NCBI RefSeq assembly: GCF_027186265.1
Contig: NZ_CP114176.1
Location: 248,001 to 312,000 of the forward strand
Direction of reading: 5' to 3'
DNA: 64,000 nucleotides
From: Lentibacillus daqui
Lineage (GTDB): Bacteria > Bacillota > Bacilli > Bacillales > Amphibacillaceae
The notes under the pieces are model-generated. The model made no database searches. It worked only from the letters and a program-made list of their open reading frames with translations, and was not told the origin of the DNA. Of the stretch, positions 50,614 to 58,980 are shown piece after piece (the first letter of the stretch is position 1; each line of letters begins with the position of its first letter). The position numbers and the translations under genes are program-made.

Positions 50614-52497
50614 ATGGCAAAGAAACAGTTTAAGGCAGAATCAAAGCGGCTCTTGGAGTTAATGATTAATTCCATCTATTCGCAACGTGAGGTCTTCCTG
50701 CGCGAGTTGATTTCCAATGCAAGTGATGCGATTGATAAGATATATTACAAGGCTTTAACGGATGATAGCTTAAGCTTTGATCCGTCAAATTATTTTATTA
50801 AGGTAACAGCAGATAAGGAAAACAGAACGCTGACTGTTATGGATACCGGTATCGGCATGACCCAGGAAGAACTTGAAAATAATCTGGGTACCATTGCCGA
50901 AAGTGGATCATTGGCTTTTAAAAACGCGAACGAAATAAAGGATGGCTATGATATTATTGGTCAATTCGGTGTCGGATTTTATGCTGCCTTTATGGTTGCC
51001 GATGTTGTTACGGTCGAAAGTAAGGCATTTGGCAGTGAAGAAGCATATAAATGGGAATCAGAAGGAACGGAAGGCTATACAATTACCCCAATTGACAAAG
51101 ATCAAATAGGTACAACCATCACCTTGAAAATTAAAGAAAACACTGATGACGAGAATTACGATGAATTTCTGGAAGAGCATCGCCTGAAAGAAATTATTAA
51201 AAAGTACTCTGACTTCATCCGTTACCCAATTAAAATGGATGTAACCGAAAGCAAGCTAAAAGAGGACAGTGAAGATGAGTACGAAGAATATGTGGAAGAA
51301 CAGACGATTAACAGCATGGTGCCAATTTGGAAAAAGAATAAGAGTGAGCTGACCGATGAAGATTACGAGAACTTCTATCAGGAAAAACGGTATGGCTTTG
51401 ATAAACCATTAAAACATATTCATCTAAACGTTGATGGTACTATCCGCTATAATGCGATCCTGTATATTCCGGAAACCAGACCATTTGATTATTATTCCCA
51501 GGAGTATGAAAAGGGACTGGAACTGTACTCCAATGGTGTATTAATTATGGAAAAATGTGCAGATCTCGTCCCGGATCATTTTAGCTTTGTTAAAGGTATG
51601 GTCGACTCGGAGGATTTGTCCTTGAATATCTCCCGAGAAATGTTGCAACATGACCGACAGTTGAAGCTTATTGCAAAAAACATCAACAAAAAAGTCAAGA
51701 ATCAACTGCTAAGCCTGCAAAAAGATGACCGGGAAAAATATGAAAAATTCTATGATGCGTTTGGCAGACAGTTGAAATTCGGTGTCTACAACAACTTTGG
51801 GCAACATAAAGAAACATTGCAAGATTTATTGATGTTTTATTCATCGACCGAAAAGAAACTGGTAACATTAGCCGAATATGTTTCCCGTATGAAAGAAGAT
51901 CAGAAGTATATTTATTATGCGCCGGGTGAATCGATTGAACGCATTGAAAAATTGCCACAAACCGAAATGGTTGCTGACAAGGGATATGAAATTCTCTTTT
52001 TCACTGAAGAAGTTGATGAATTTGCCATTAAGATGCTCATGAACTATCAGGACAAAGAGTTCAAGTCGGTGTCCAGTGGTGATTTGGATATTGAATCGGA
52101 TGAGGATGAAGAAAGTACCGAACAAGCCCAACAGGATAATCAAGAACTGTTTACAGCCATGAAAGACATTCTGGCAGATAAAGTAAAAGATGTCCGGGCA
52201 TCCAAGCGTTTGAAGTCGCATCCGGTATGTCTGTCGGCTGAAGGAGAAATATCGCTGGAAATGGAAAAAGTCATCAACGCTATGCCGGATAATCAGCAAA
52301 TTAAGGCAGACAAGGTACTGGAAATCAATGTGAACCATGAGGTATTTGATACACTACAGCAAGCGATGGAAGCCGATAAAACAAAACTGGAATTGTATAC
52401 GAAGCTGTTATTTAACCAGGCGTTGTTAATTGAAGGCCTGCCAATTCAGGATCCAGTTGATTTTACGAATGATATTTGTAAAGTGATGGTTTCCTGA
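50614..52497 (+). CDS. htpG: Molecular chaperone HtpG (Hsp90)
   Basis: Bacterial Hsp90, an ATP-dependent cytoplasmic chaperone of 627 residues. The GHKL ATP site is complete: LRELISNASDAIDKI (Asn/Asp), VMDTGIGMTQEEL, LGTIAESGSLAF and GQFGVGFYAAFMVAD. The middle domain has IPETRPFDYYSQEYEKGLEL and the catalytic Arg region of SLNISREMLQ; the dimerisation domain follows an acidic linker (ESDEDEESTEQAQQDNQE). GGAAAGGAAG precedes ATG 50614. A CIRCE operator places it under HrcA, unlike the class III htpG of Bacillus subtilis. Confidence 0.97.
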   Translation: MAKKQFKAESKRLLELMINSIYSQREVFLRELISNASDAIDKIYYKALTDDSLSFDPSNYFIKVTADKENRTLTVMDTGIGMTQEELENNLGTIAESGSLAFKNANEIKDGYDIIGQFGVGFYAAFMVADVVTVESKAFGSEEAYKWESEGTEGYTITPIDKDQIGTTITLKIKENTDDENYDEFLEEHRLKEIIKKYSDFIRYPIKMDVTESKLKEDSEDEYEEYVEEQTINSMVPIWKKNKSELTDEDYENFYQEKRYGFDKPLKHIHLNVDGTIRYNAILYIPETRPFDYYSQEYEKGLELYSNGVLIMEKCADLVPDHFSFVKGMVDSEDLSLNISREMLQHDRQLKLIAKNINKKVKNQLLSLQKDDREKYEKFYDAFGRQLKFGVYNNFGQHKETLQDLLMFYSSTEKKLVTLAEYVSRMKEDQKYIYYAPGESIERIEKLPQTEMVADKGYEILFFTEEVDEFAIKMLMNYQDKEFKSVSSGDLDIESDEDEESTEQAQQDNQELFTAMKDILADKVKDVRASKRLKSHPVCLSAEGEISLEMEKVINAMPDNQQIKADKVLEINVNHEVFDTLQQAMEADKTKLELYTKLLFNQALLIEGLPIQDPVDFTNDICKVMVS

Positions 52498-52529
52498 CAA
52501 ACACTTCATAATATATGGCACCATGTTAG

Positions 52530-52575
52530 AAGGAAGATCAACCAGATGATGATGGAAATTGATCTTCCTTTTTTG
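52530..52575 (+). terminator. Intrinsic terminator after htpG
   Basis: AAGGAAGATCAA pairs with TTGATCTTCCTT, then TTTTT. Confidence 0.85.
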
Positions 52576-52580
52576 TAAGA

Positions 52581-52631
52581 GTGACACTGTGTCACAAAAA
52601 CATTGACAAATGACATTGTGTCACTTATCAT
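52581..52631 (+). promoter_or_regulatory. Promoter of the Spx-like gene with two TGACA-TGTCA operators
   Basis: TTGACA (52603-52608), 17 bases, TATCAT (52626-52631). A perfect odd palindrome GTGACACTGTGTCAC (52581-52595) lies just upstream, and a near copy TGACATTGTGTCA (52611-52623) fills the spacer. A dimeric repressor, plausibly TetR or MarR type, would occlude the promoter. Confidence 0.8.
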
Positions 52632-52702
52632 AGAAGTATGGTAGAAAAAGTGGAAACAGTATACCCGCTATCGGGAATCAGCTGGGAAAAAGAGGTTAAA
52701 CA

Positions 52703-53119
52703 ATGACAGTAATGATTTATGGAGTACCCTGTTCTTCTACTAGACAAGCAAAAGAATGGCTGAAGAAATATGATGTGCCATTTGTAATGAAAAATATCAT
52801 GAAAAACCCGTTGACTATTCAGGAGCTGCAATTTATTCTAAGCAGAACTGTGGAAGGTACGGATGAAATCATTTCAACCCGTTCAAAAATTTATAAAGAA
52901 CTTGATTTGGATATGGATTTACTACCGTTGCAAGAGTTGCTCAAACTCATTCAGGAACATCCGAAACTATTAAGGAGCCCGATCATCATTGATGAAAAAC
53001 GGTTTCAAGTTGGTTACCACGAAGATGAGATCCGTCAGTTTCTTCCCAGAAAGACAAGAAAACTTCAATGGCTGCAGTGGAAAAAACACCGCTTGAATTT
53101 GGCCGATGGATCAATATAA
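52703..53119 (+). CDS. Spx/MgsR-family protein lacking the second redox cysteine
   Basis: ArsC-fold regulator of the Spx family that binds the RNA polymerase alpha C-terminal domain to redirect transcription under disulfide or envelope stress. Spx landmarks are strong: EGTDEIISTRSKIYKEL, LRSPIIIDEKRFQVGYHEDE and IRQFLPRKTRK. At the redox site the canonical CxxC reads CSST (GVPCSSTRQAKEWL), so the disulfide switch is lost while the first Cys remains. GAGG precedes ATG 52703. A 22-codon frame (52638-52706) begins at the expected transcription start and overlaps this start as ATGA; it could be a leaderless peptide. Operators upstream suggest dedicated control. Confidence 0.88.
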   Translation: MTVMIYGVPCSSTRQAKEWLKKYDVPFVMKNIMKNPLTIQELQFILSRTVEGTDEIISTRSKIYKELDLDMDLLPLQELLKLIQEHPKLLRSPIIIDEKRFQVGYHEDEIRQFLPRKTRKLQWLQWKKHRLNLADGSI

Positions 53120-53244
53120 TTTAATGGATTGTAAATAATCATCAAAATGGTTACAAATTAGTGAAAAAGTTTAACATTCAATTGTGCGCGCTTTATGGAC
53201 ATGCTAAAATTAAAGGGATTACATATCGAAGGGGGACATGCTAA

Positions 53245-53865
53245 GTGAAGCTATGGATGAAGAAAATAGCAGCAATTTTAATCACTGTCATGACCCTGGG
53301 TATATATATCCCGCCTGCACATTTGAATCCAAACGAAGAAAATAAAGAGGCTGTCTCCCCAAAAACGGATATTCGTGAGGCGGCTTTGGGTCCGCAAACA
53401 GAAACAGCGGAAGTAGCTACCATACGTAAAGAGGAAACCTCGGATTCCGATGAAGATGACACGAGTGATCCGTTTTTTCACAGTATGATGGAAAAGGTAA
53501 AACAACAAACGATCACAAAAATGGGTCCACGGATTGCCGAACAAGTGGAAGATGATTTTGTAACGACGATTCTGCCTAATATGGAGTCTGTTCTGCAAAC
53601 ACTTGTCGCTGATGCCGAGGGTGATGCTCCGTATTTTGGAATTACCGAACAGCCATCGTCAGGCTTTGGGGAAAAGATTTTTAATGTGTATGATTGTCGA
53701 ACCAATCAGGATGTGGCCCGATTTCATGTGCGACGGGAAAACCGGCCACAAGAAGGTTATTGGTTTACATTCCATTATCATATAAGCAATGATAATTTTG
53801 AATCACATCACGAAATTGGTGAATTATATTGGGATAAAAATATTCCGCCAAAATGGATGGCGTAG
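53245..53865 (+). CDS. ypjP: YpjP family protein
   Basis: Secreted or membrane-attached protein of 206 residues matching Bacillus YpjP. It starts MKLWMKKIAAILITVMTLGI (signal-like helix), followed by an acidic low-complexity segment (about 30-75). The conserved C-terminal domain contains KMGPRIAEQVEDDFVTTILP, FGEKIFNVYDCRTNQDVARF, HVRRENRPQEGYWFTFHYH and SHHEIGELYWDKNIPPKWM. In bacilli the gene lies near thymidylate synthase; here it does not. The function is unknown. GTG 53245 follows AAGGGGG. A terminator begins directly after the stop. Confidence 0.88.
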   Translation: MKLWMKKIAAILITVMTLGIYIPPAHLNPNEENKEAVSPKTDIREAALGPQTETAEVATIRKEETSDSDEDDTSDPFFHSMMEKVKQQTITKMGPRIAEQVEDDFVTTILPNMESVLQTLVADAEGDAPYFGITEQPSSGFGEKIFNVYDCRTNQDVARFHVRRENRPQEGYWFTFHYHISNDNFESHHEIGELYWDKNIPPKWMA

Positions 53866-53909
53866 AAATACTGCTGTATCAGAGTTTGCTGATGTAGCAG
53901 TATTTTTTT
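53866..53909 (+). terminator. Intrinsic terminator after ypjP
   Basis: AAATACTGCT pairs with AGCAGTATTT, followed by a run of T. Confidence 0.9.
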
Positions 53910-54027
53910 ATATAGATTAAAGCTCGCGTTTATCCAATTAAGGATGGTGGCTAAGGAATATATTCATGGATGCGAAAAAGTTTGGAAAAAAGGATATAGG
54001 CGGATAACCCCGCTATGAGAATCTTTT

Positions 54028-54660
54028 CTATGAATTGGTTGCCATTCGCCCAAGTGGTCCATTTTCGTCAATGATGTCCTGAATCGTATAAACGGAGATG
54101 GGGAAAATGGGAAAACCGTAATAGTGTGGGGTAATGTCGATAAGTTGAAAATACAGAATCAATGCTTTGTCAGCAATATAATAATCCTGGTCTGGGGCGA
54201 TTCCAGGAAAGGTGTCCAGAAGCTGTATCTGCCGTTCACTGATTTGATCCTGAACGAGTTGGGAAAGTATCGTTACATAATCACTATTTGGTTTAAACAA
54301 TTCCTTCAACGTGTAGCTTTTGCCTGTTTGGGTATCAAATGTCAATGACTTCATGATGGTTAATCCATTTGCGTGGGAGTAAGCAATAGCATAGTTGGAA
54401 AGTGCGAGACTAAGCACATCCCGTTCATTTGTTTTGATTTCATAGGTGCCAATCATTTCGTTAAAGGAATTGACATCTTGTTGCTGGTATTGCTGGTTGA
54501 TCAGTGATTGAACTAATTGGGTAATGGTTTGGTTCATCCGCTGTTGTGCTGTTTGGTTTTGTAAACCGTATACTTGCGGGTAATGAACAGTCGTACCATG
54601 TTGTTGAAAGACCATTGTCTGAATGGAAACGGGTAATGTTGGTATGGCCAATGGGATCAT
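54028..54660 (-). CDS. DUF3298/DUF4163 (RsiV-like) domain protein
   Basis: A 210-residue protein with the DUF4163 region (VHYPQVYGLQNQTAQQRMNQ) and the DUF3298 region (YTLKELFKPNSDYVTILSQL, then ILYFQLIDITPHYYGFPIFP). This pair forms the extracytoplasmic part of the anti-sigma factor RsiV and of the PdaC deacetylase. No membrane helix or signal peptide is visible here, so it seems a stand-alone domain protein. ATG 54660 abuts AGAAAGG; TTG 54651 would have better spacing and may be the true start. The function is unknown. Confidence 0.82.
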   Translation of the reverse strand: MIPLAIPTLPVSIQTMVFQQHGTTVHYPQVYGLQNQTAQQRMNQTITQLVQSLINQQYQQQDVNSFNEMIGTYEIKTNERDVLSLALSNYAIAYSHANGLTIMKSLTFDTQTGKSYTLKELFKPNSDYVTILSQLVQDQISERQIQLLDTFPGIAPDQDYYIADKALILYFQLIDITPHYYGFPIFPISVYTIQDIIDENGPLGRMATNS

Positions 54661-54792
54661 CCTTTCTGTGCGTTTTTCCTATAGTATATTCATGGAATGG
54701 GATAATGTCCCTTGATTGGGTTTGAAATAGTCATCTGAAGGTATTGTTAAGGAGTAAGAAATTTGGAAAGCTGAAAGGGTGCAGTACAAATT

Positions 54793-54930
54793 CGATCGAG
54801 CAACAGGGAAAAACGATCGTACGGGACACAAAAACGATCGAGCAGCTTGAGAAATCGATCGGGTGGAGAGCAAATATCCTTGAGTAGCCGGGAAAATCGT
54901 GTAAGCAACGACGTAAAGTTGATCGAAATC
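54793..54930. repeat. 21-bp periodic array, core word CGATCG
   Basis: CGATCG at 54793, 54814, 54835 and 54856, a degenerate unit at 54877, CGTGTA at 54898 and TTGATCG at 54919: seven steps of exactly 21 bases. Cores follow an A-rich run (AAAA or AAAT). The minus strand stays open and encodes heptads such as LLDRFCVPYDRFSLLLDR. Confidence 0.88.
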
Positions 54931-54933
54931 AAG

Positions 54934-54970
54934 AAAAAAGCGCCTGTATACATTAACACAGACGCTTTTT
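54934..54970 (-). terminator. Intrinsic terminator of the PAP2 gene
   Basis: On the minus strand AAAAAGCGTCTGT pairs with ACAGGCGCTTTTTT. It begins next to the stop codon at 54972. Confidence 0.85.
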
Positions 54971-54971
54971 G

Positions 54972-55682
54972 CTAACCTCTCATTCGTTGCTTAAGCGGGT
55001 TGCTTTGATCCCGCAATTTCATCTTTGCCAGTAAATGACGCAGTGGCTCCTCAGCAATCAGGTATACCCCAACGGAAAGGAATACAGATGCTGCTCCGAA
55101 TAGAAACCCAGCAAGCACATCGGTTGGATAATGAACACCTAAATAAATGCGTGTGACCATAATAAAAAGAATCCAGACTAATGTGACAAGGCCGACTATC
55201 CATTTTGTCCACATCTTTTTGACAGTCAATAGTAGGATCAACCCCAATAAGCCGTAAAAAATGGTCGTTGCAGTCGCATGTCCACTTGGAAAACTTTCAT
55301 TGGTTTTTGTGATCAGTTGCAAGTAGTGCGGGCGATCCCGATCCACAAGTGCCTTAAGAAGTTTCGTGCAAATTACTGCACATAGCAGGATGGTTCCGCC
55401 CAGCCAAAGCCCTTCTGCATATCTACGTTTTATAAACAGGAAGATAACCAGAATAACGGTTAAGACAATAACGAGCCTGACATTTCCCAGTTCGGTAATG
55501 AGCTTAATAAATGATGTCGTTCCATTCGCGACATGAGCCTGGATGCGGTTAATCCAGTTTAAATCAAAGGTATGAACCCAGGCATTTTCATAGTAAACAC
55601 CCCAGGCAACAATTCCAAACAGTACTAAAAATATTGCCCCTATAATAAGAAAGGGGATGGCAGATCGCTCTCTCGTTCTCAA
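54972..55682 (-). CDS. PAP2 superfamily membrane phosphatase
   Basis: Lipid phosphatase-like membrane protein (undecaprenyl pyrophosphate or phosphatidylglycerophosphate phosphatase type) with six helices. The three active-site motifs are complete: KALVDRDRPH (KxxxxxxRP), PSGHATAT (PSGH) and SRIYLGVHYPTDVLAG-type RxxxxxHxxxD, here reading TRIYLGVHYPTDVLAG. TTG 55682 follows GAGGGA by about seven bases and is preferred to GTG 55700. The charged C-terminus is cytoplasmic. It may recycle bactoprenol, but substrate cannot be told from sequence. Confidence 0.9.
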   Translation of the reverse strand: MRTRERSAIPFLIIGAIFLVLFGIVAWGVYYENAWVHTFDLNWINRIQAHVANGTTSFIKLITELGNVRLVIVLTVILVIFLFIKRRYAEGLWLGGTILLCAVICTKLLKALVDRDRPHYLQLITKTNESFPSGHATATTIFYGLLGLILLLTVKKMWTKWIVGLVTLVWILFIMVTRIYLGVHYPTDVLAGFLFGAASVFLSVGVYLIAEEPLRHLLAKMKLRDQSNPLKQRMRG

Positions 55683-55807
55683 TATGATTCCCTCTTTCAC
55701 GTCTAGTAGATTGTCTTATCCTATCGTACCAGTTTTTTATTGGATTACAAATGGTGAATGCAATTTAAATAAAATTAAATGATAGAATGGTAGACCCTCT
55801 CTCTCCT

Positions 55808-55876
55808 TCACGGCTGATTCTTCACGTTTTTCCTTTTCCATCCAACCTAAGATAGTGATTTTCGCGGTTGATTCCC
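55808..55876. repeat. Gene-free region with TCACGGYTGATTC motif
   Basis: TCACGGCTGATTC and TCGCGGTTGATTC occur 54 bases apart, and the first is followed by a pyrimidine-rich tract like the one after the same motif at 12072. The rest of the 391-base interval 55683-56073 shows only A/T-rich sequence and no gene. Confidence 0.4.
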
Positions 55877-56073
55877 AAAACTAGTTATCCCCAAAATTAA
55901 ATTCGTTGCCTAACGTAAATTTTCGACGGTAGCATTAGGGTGTTTGCGGATATATTTCCAATGGAAGAAAACATATCGATTGTTTATTAAGATGTGAGCA
56001 TTTTTGTTGCTGTGATATCATGTTTCGTTAATAATCGAATAGATAGATAATTATAAAACAGGAGCATACAATC

Positions 56074-56853
56074 ATGGAACGTCAAATTACCATATTAGAT
56101 TTTGACCAAACCTACCACCAACAGCAATTTCTACGCTCGGAAAAATGTGACAGAATTGAGCTGGAAGAAATGCCGGGGACGAATTTATTTTGTGATCAGC
56201 ATGCTTTGTCACATATTTCACAAAAACTTAAACAGCATCGTACAAATCCGATAACACTTTTGGGAAGCGGAAATTATCATTATGTTTCCTATATCTTATT
56301 GTCGCAAATCCAGAGACCCTTCACATTAGTCCTTTTCGATCATCACACAGATATGTTGCCAAGTCCGAACGAGTCATTGATTTCATGCGGTTCTTGGGTG
56401 TATGATTCCTTAATGAAACTCCCTTTCCTGAAGAAAGTCATCCTGATTGGGGTAAACGATGACTGGATAAAACAAGTACCTTCTACTGTTGCGGAAAAAG
56501 TAATAGCATTTCCAGAGCAATCCCTTCACCAAAACAATGCAACATTGATCCATTCCATCATAGAAGAGATGACAACGACCGAAATTTATATAAGTATTGA
56601 TAAGGATGTCCTTGATCCGATTGATGCCGTTACAGCTTGGGACCACGGTACATTAAGGCTGTGCCGGCTTATGGAAATAGTTGATGCAATAACGCAGCCA
56701 AAGGAAGTATTGGGTGTAGACATATGCGGTGAATACCCGGTTACGCCGGGCAATGCATATAAGCGGGGCACAAAGGAAGCAGTAAAAAAGAATAGTGATG
56801 CGAACCGATTCATTGTTAAACATCTGAACGAGACCGTATGCGGGAAGGCCTAG
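56074..56853 (+). CDS. Arginase/ureohydrolase family protein
   Basis: Binuclear manganese hydrolase fold of 259 residues. Metal-binding motifs are in order: LLGSGNYHYVS (first His), LVLFDHHTDM (D-x-H-x-D) and ISIDKDVLDP (D-x-D). The C-terminal EVLGVDICGEYP segment replaces the usual arginase Glu region. It is shorter than arginase (about 300) and diverges in the substrate loops, so it may be an agmatinase- or formimidoglutamase-like enzyme of unknown specificity. AGGAG precedes ATG 56074. It is monocistronic. Confidence 0.87.
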   Translation: MERQITILDFDQTYHQQQFLRSEKCDRIELEEMPGTNLFCDQHALSHISQKLKQHRTNPITLLGSGNYHYVSYILLSQIQRPFTLVLFDHHTDMLPSPNESLISCGSWVYDSLMKLPFLKKVILIGVNDDWIKQVPSTVAEKVIAFPEQSLHQNNATLIHSIIEEMTTTEIYISIDKDVLDPIDAVTAWDHGTLRLCRLMEIVDAITQPKEVLGVDICGEYPVTPGNAYKRGTKEAVKKNSDANRFIVKHLNETVCGKA

Positions 56854-56941
56854 AGTTCCCAATACGGCCTTTCTTAATGAAATAAATGGAGCAGTTAGAT
56901 ACCGGATCTAAATGGGTTTAAAAATATTTCTCTCTCACTAT

Positions 56942-57000
56942 CTTGCAATAAACAGTACTATATGTTACATTATTCATTAACAAGTACTGTTTATTGCAAG
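56942..57000. promoter_or_regulatory. Perfect 18-bp inverted repeat around the padR promoter
   Basis: CTTGCAATAAACAGTACT (56942-56959) and AGTACTGTTTATTGCAAG (56983-57000) are perfect complements 23 bases apart. A promoter is built into it: TTGCAA (56944-56949), 16 bases, TACATT (56966-56971). A PadR dimer pair binding both arms would shut off the operon. Confidence 0.85.
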
Positions 57001-57022
57001 GTACTGAAAAGAGGGAAAAGCA

Positions 57023-57346
57023 ATGAATGTGCAATTTAAAAAAGGGATTTTGGAAATATGCGTACTCGTGTTATTGGAAAAGAAGGATTGTTACGGGTAT
57101 GAGTTGGTGCAGCGGATCTCCGATAAAATTGAAATATCAGAAGGGTCCATTTACCCACTGCTTCGACGGTTAACGAAGGAAAAATATTTTACAACGTATT
57201 TACAGGAATCTTCCGAGGGCCCGTCACGTAAATATTACAGACTGACGACCAAGGGGAAGGACTACCTCCGTGAGCAAATGAAAGAGTGGAGAGAATTTAC
57301 AAATGCTGTTAATGAATTGATTGAGGAAGGTGACAGGAATGACTGA
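57023..57346 (+). CDS. PadR family transcriptional regulator
   Basis: A 107-residue winged-helix repressor with the PadR pattern: KKGILEICVLVLLEKKDCYG, YELVQRI, EGSIYPLLRRLTKEKYFTTY and SRKYYRLTTKGKDYL. The C-terminal helix is short, as in the s-PadR subgroup. AGAGGG precedes ATG 57023. The gene overlaps the HAAS gene (ATG 57339 before its stop), forming a three-gene operon that in other Firmicutes is tied to envelope stress. It probably represses its own promoter through the inverted repeat upstream. Confidence 0.93.
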   Translation: MNVQFKKGILEICVLVLLEKKDCYGYELVQRISDKIEISEGSIYPLLRRLTKEKYFTTYLQESSEGPSRKYYRLTTKGKDYLREQMKEWREFTNAVNELIEEGDRND

Positions 57347-57899
57347 AAAGCAATTTTTGGATCAATTAAATACTGCTTTATCTAAACTGTCGGCACAGGA
57401 ACGGGAGGATATTTTACAGGATTACCGGGAGCATTTTGCAATCGGTAAAGCGGATGGGAAGTCAGAAGAAGCAATAGCGGATGCCCTTGGCTCTCCAAAT
57501 AAAATTGCCAAAGAAATGCTCGCGATGTACCATTTGGAAAAAGCGGAGACGAACGTCACAGCCGGAAATGTGATTCGGGCTGTCTGGGCGGCAATTGGTT
57601 TAGGATTTTTCAATTTAATTATTGTACTTGGACCATTTATCGGTTTGGTTGCCGTGGTCTTTGCCGGATGGGTTGTTGGGTTGTCATTTATCTTGTCTCC
57701 ACTGCTGGTACTCATGGATGCTGTTCTTTATCCGGGAACATTTGCATTCTTTGATTTATTTTTCTCGATTATGTTATGTGGGTTGGGGCTGTTTATTGCT
57801 ATTGGGATGTATTATTTGACGATTTACTTGACGCGTGGTTTTATCCATTATTTGAAATTCAATAGTTCATTGGTGAAGGGTGGGTTGAAAAATGAGTAA
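57339..57899 (+). CDS. HAAS (DUF1700) membrane protein
   Basis: A 186-residue protein whose N-terminal 70 residues form the HAAS/DUF1700 domain (MTEKQFLDQLNTALSKLSAQ, EREDILQDYREHFAIG and EAIADALGSPNKIAKEML). Four membrane helices follow. The domain is known to accompany PadR regulators and DUF4097 proteins. GAAGGTGACAGG upstream selects ATG 57339. It overlaps both neighbours (padR by 8 bases, the DUF4097 gene by 8), so translation is coupled. Confidence 0.92.
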   Translation: MTEKQFLDQLNTALSKLSAQEREDILQDYREHFAIGKADGKSEEAIADALGSPNKIAKEMLAMYHLEKAETNVTAGNVIRAVWAAIGLGFFNLIIVLGPFIGLVAVVFAGWVVGLSFILSPLLVLMDAVLYPGTFAFFDLFFSIMLCGLGLFIAIGMYYLTIYLTRGFIHYLKFNSSLVKGGLKNE

Positions 57900-58815
57900 G
57901 ACAAAACGATTAGCTATTCTCGGAATTGCCCTTTTGGTTATTGGCACAATTGGATCGTTTTTCACCTTTCAATCTGCCTATCAGAAAGAATCAATTACAG
58001 AAGAACAACCGATCGAAGGTACCTTTACGTCATTGAATGTGCAAACAGATAATGCAACGGTAAAAATTATTCCGACCGATGATAAAACGTCTAAGGTTAC
58101 ATTAAACGGCAAGCAATACAAAAATCGCAATTATCAATTCGCAGCTCATGTAAAAAATGAAAAACTGTCGGTGAAATTAAAGAATAATCGGCATAAACTG
58201 TTTAACTTTGATTTCTTATCGCCATCGGTAACATTAACCGTCTATATACCGCAGAAACAATATGCATCATTGGACGTTTCAACCGGGAATGGCGGAATAA
58301 ATATAAATCACATACAATCAAAGGAAATGAATGCAATAACATCTAATGGCCGCATAAATATGAATGATTTAGCTGGCTCGGCTTTGATAGCTGAAACGGA
58401 TAACGGCCGAATTAATGGGAAGAATTTGCGGATGGATAAGGTAGATGTACAATCCGATAATGGCAAGGTTGAATTACGGCAGGTGACCGGTTCGAGTGTT
58501 AAGGCAAGAACAGGTAACGGAAAGTTGATGATGGATGGGGTAGATGCAGCAATTATCGGGTACACCGATAACGGGAGGATTTCACTGGTAACAGATCAAT
58601 TGAATAAGTCTATTAAATTGCAATCCGGCAATGGTAAAATCGAGGTCCAAACAAAAACCAACCCAACCAATACAACAATTATTGCCAACACTGATAATGG
58701 CAAGGTTAATGTATTAGGCAAATATAGCGGCAGCACGGTGATTGGAAATGGAGATCATGTCGTGGAGTTAAAGACGGATAATGGTGGGATTACCGTAACG
58801 AAGGGCAATAAATAA
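57892..58815 (+). CDS. DUF4097 family beta-repeat protein (LiaG-like)
   Basis: A membrane-anchored protein of 307 residues: N-terminal helix LAILGIALLVIGTIGSFFTF, then a beta-solenoid-like DUF4097 domain made of short repeats with a TDNG or TGNG turn (for example AETDNGRINGKNL, VQSDNGKVELRQV, ARTGNGKLMMDGV, ANTDNGKVNVLG). It probably faces the outside of the cell. Its partner genes padR and HAAS precede it with overlaps. Related LiaG proteins belong to the cell-envelope stress response. A terminator follows at 58820. Confidence 0.9.
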   Translation: MSKTKRLAILGIALLVIGTIGSFFTFQSAYQKESITEEQPIEGTFTSLNVQTDNATVKIIPTDDKTSKVTLNGKQYKNRNYQFAAHVKNEKLSVKLKNNRHKLFNFDFLSPSVTLTVYIPQKQYASLDVSTGNGGININHIQSKEMNAITSNGRINMNDLAGSALIAETDNGRINGKNLRMDKVDVQSDNGKVELRQVTGSSVKARTGNGKLMMDGVDAAIIGYTDNGRISLVTDQLNKSIKLQSGNGKIEVQTKTNPTNTTIIANTDNGKVNVLGKYSGSTVIGNGDHVVELKTDNGGITVTKGNK

Positions 58816-58819
58816 CAAT

Positions 58820-58868
58820 AAAAACGGGAGGGCCTTTTGGTAAAGGTTCATTCCCGTTTTTATTTTTA
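58820..58868 (+). terminator. Intrinsic terminator of the padR operon
   Basis: AAAAACGGGA pairs with TCCCGTTTTT, continued by ATTTTT. Confidence 0.85.
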
Positions 58869-58980
58869 CCAGTCTAAAAAGAGATTCCAAATTTTCATCA
58901 TACCATGACAAAAACGGAAAGGTTTCTGCCATTCACACAATCGACCGTCAGTGAATATGGTACAATTGACCGATAATTTT

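Noticed and set aside
53278..53705. Antisense open frames over ypjP and several other long genes
   Set aside because: They mirror the codon pattern of clear genes on the other strand and lack ribosome sites.
54679..54959. Heptad-encoding open frames over the 54.8 and 61.6 kb arrays as genes
   Set aside because: No ribosome site, and the open frame follows from a 21-base (7-codon) period without stops. Kept only as a finding.
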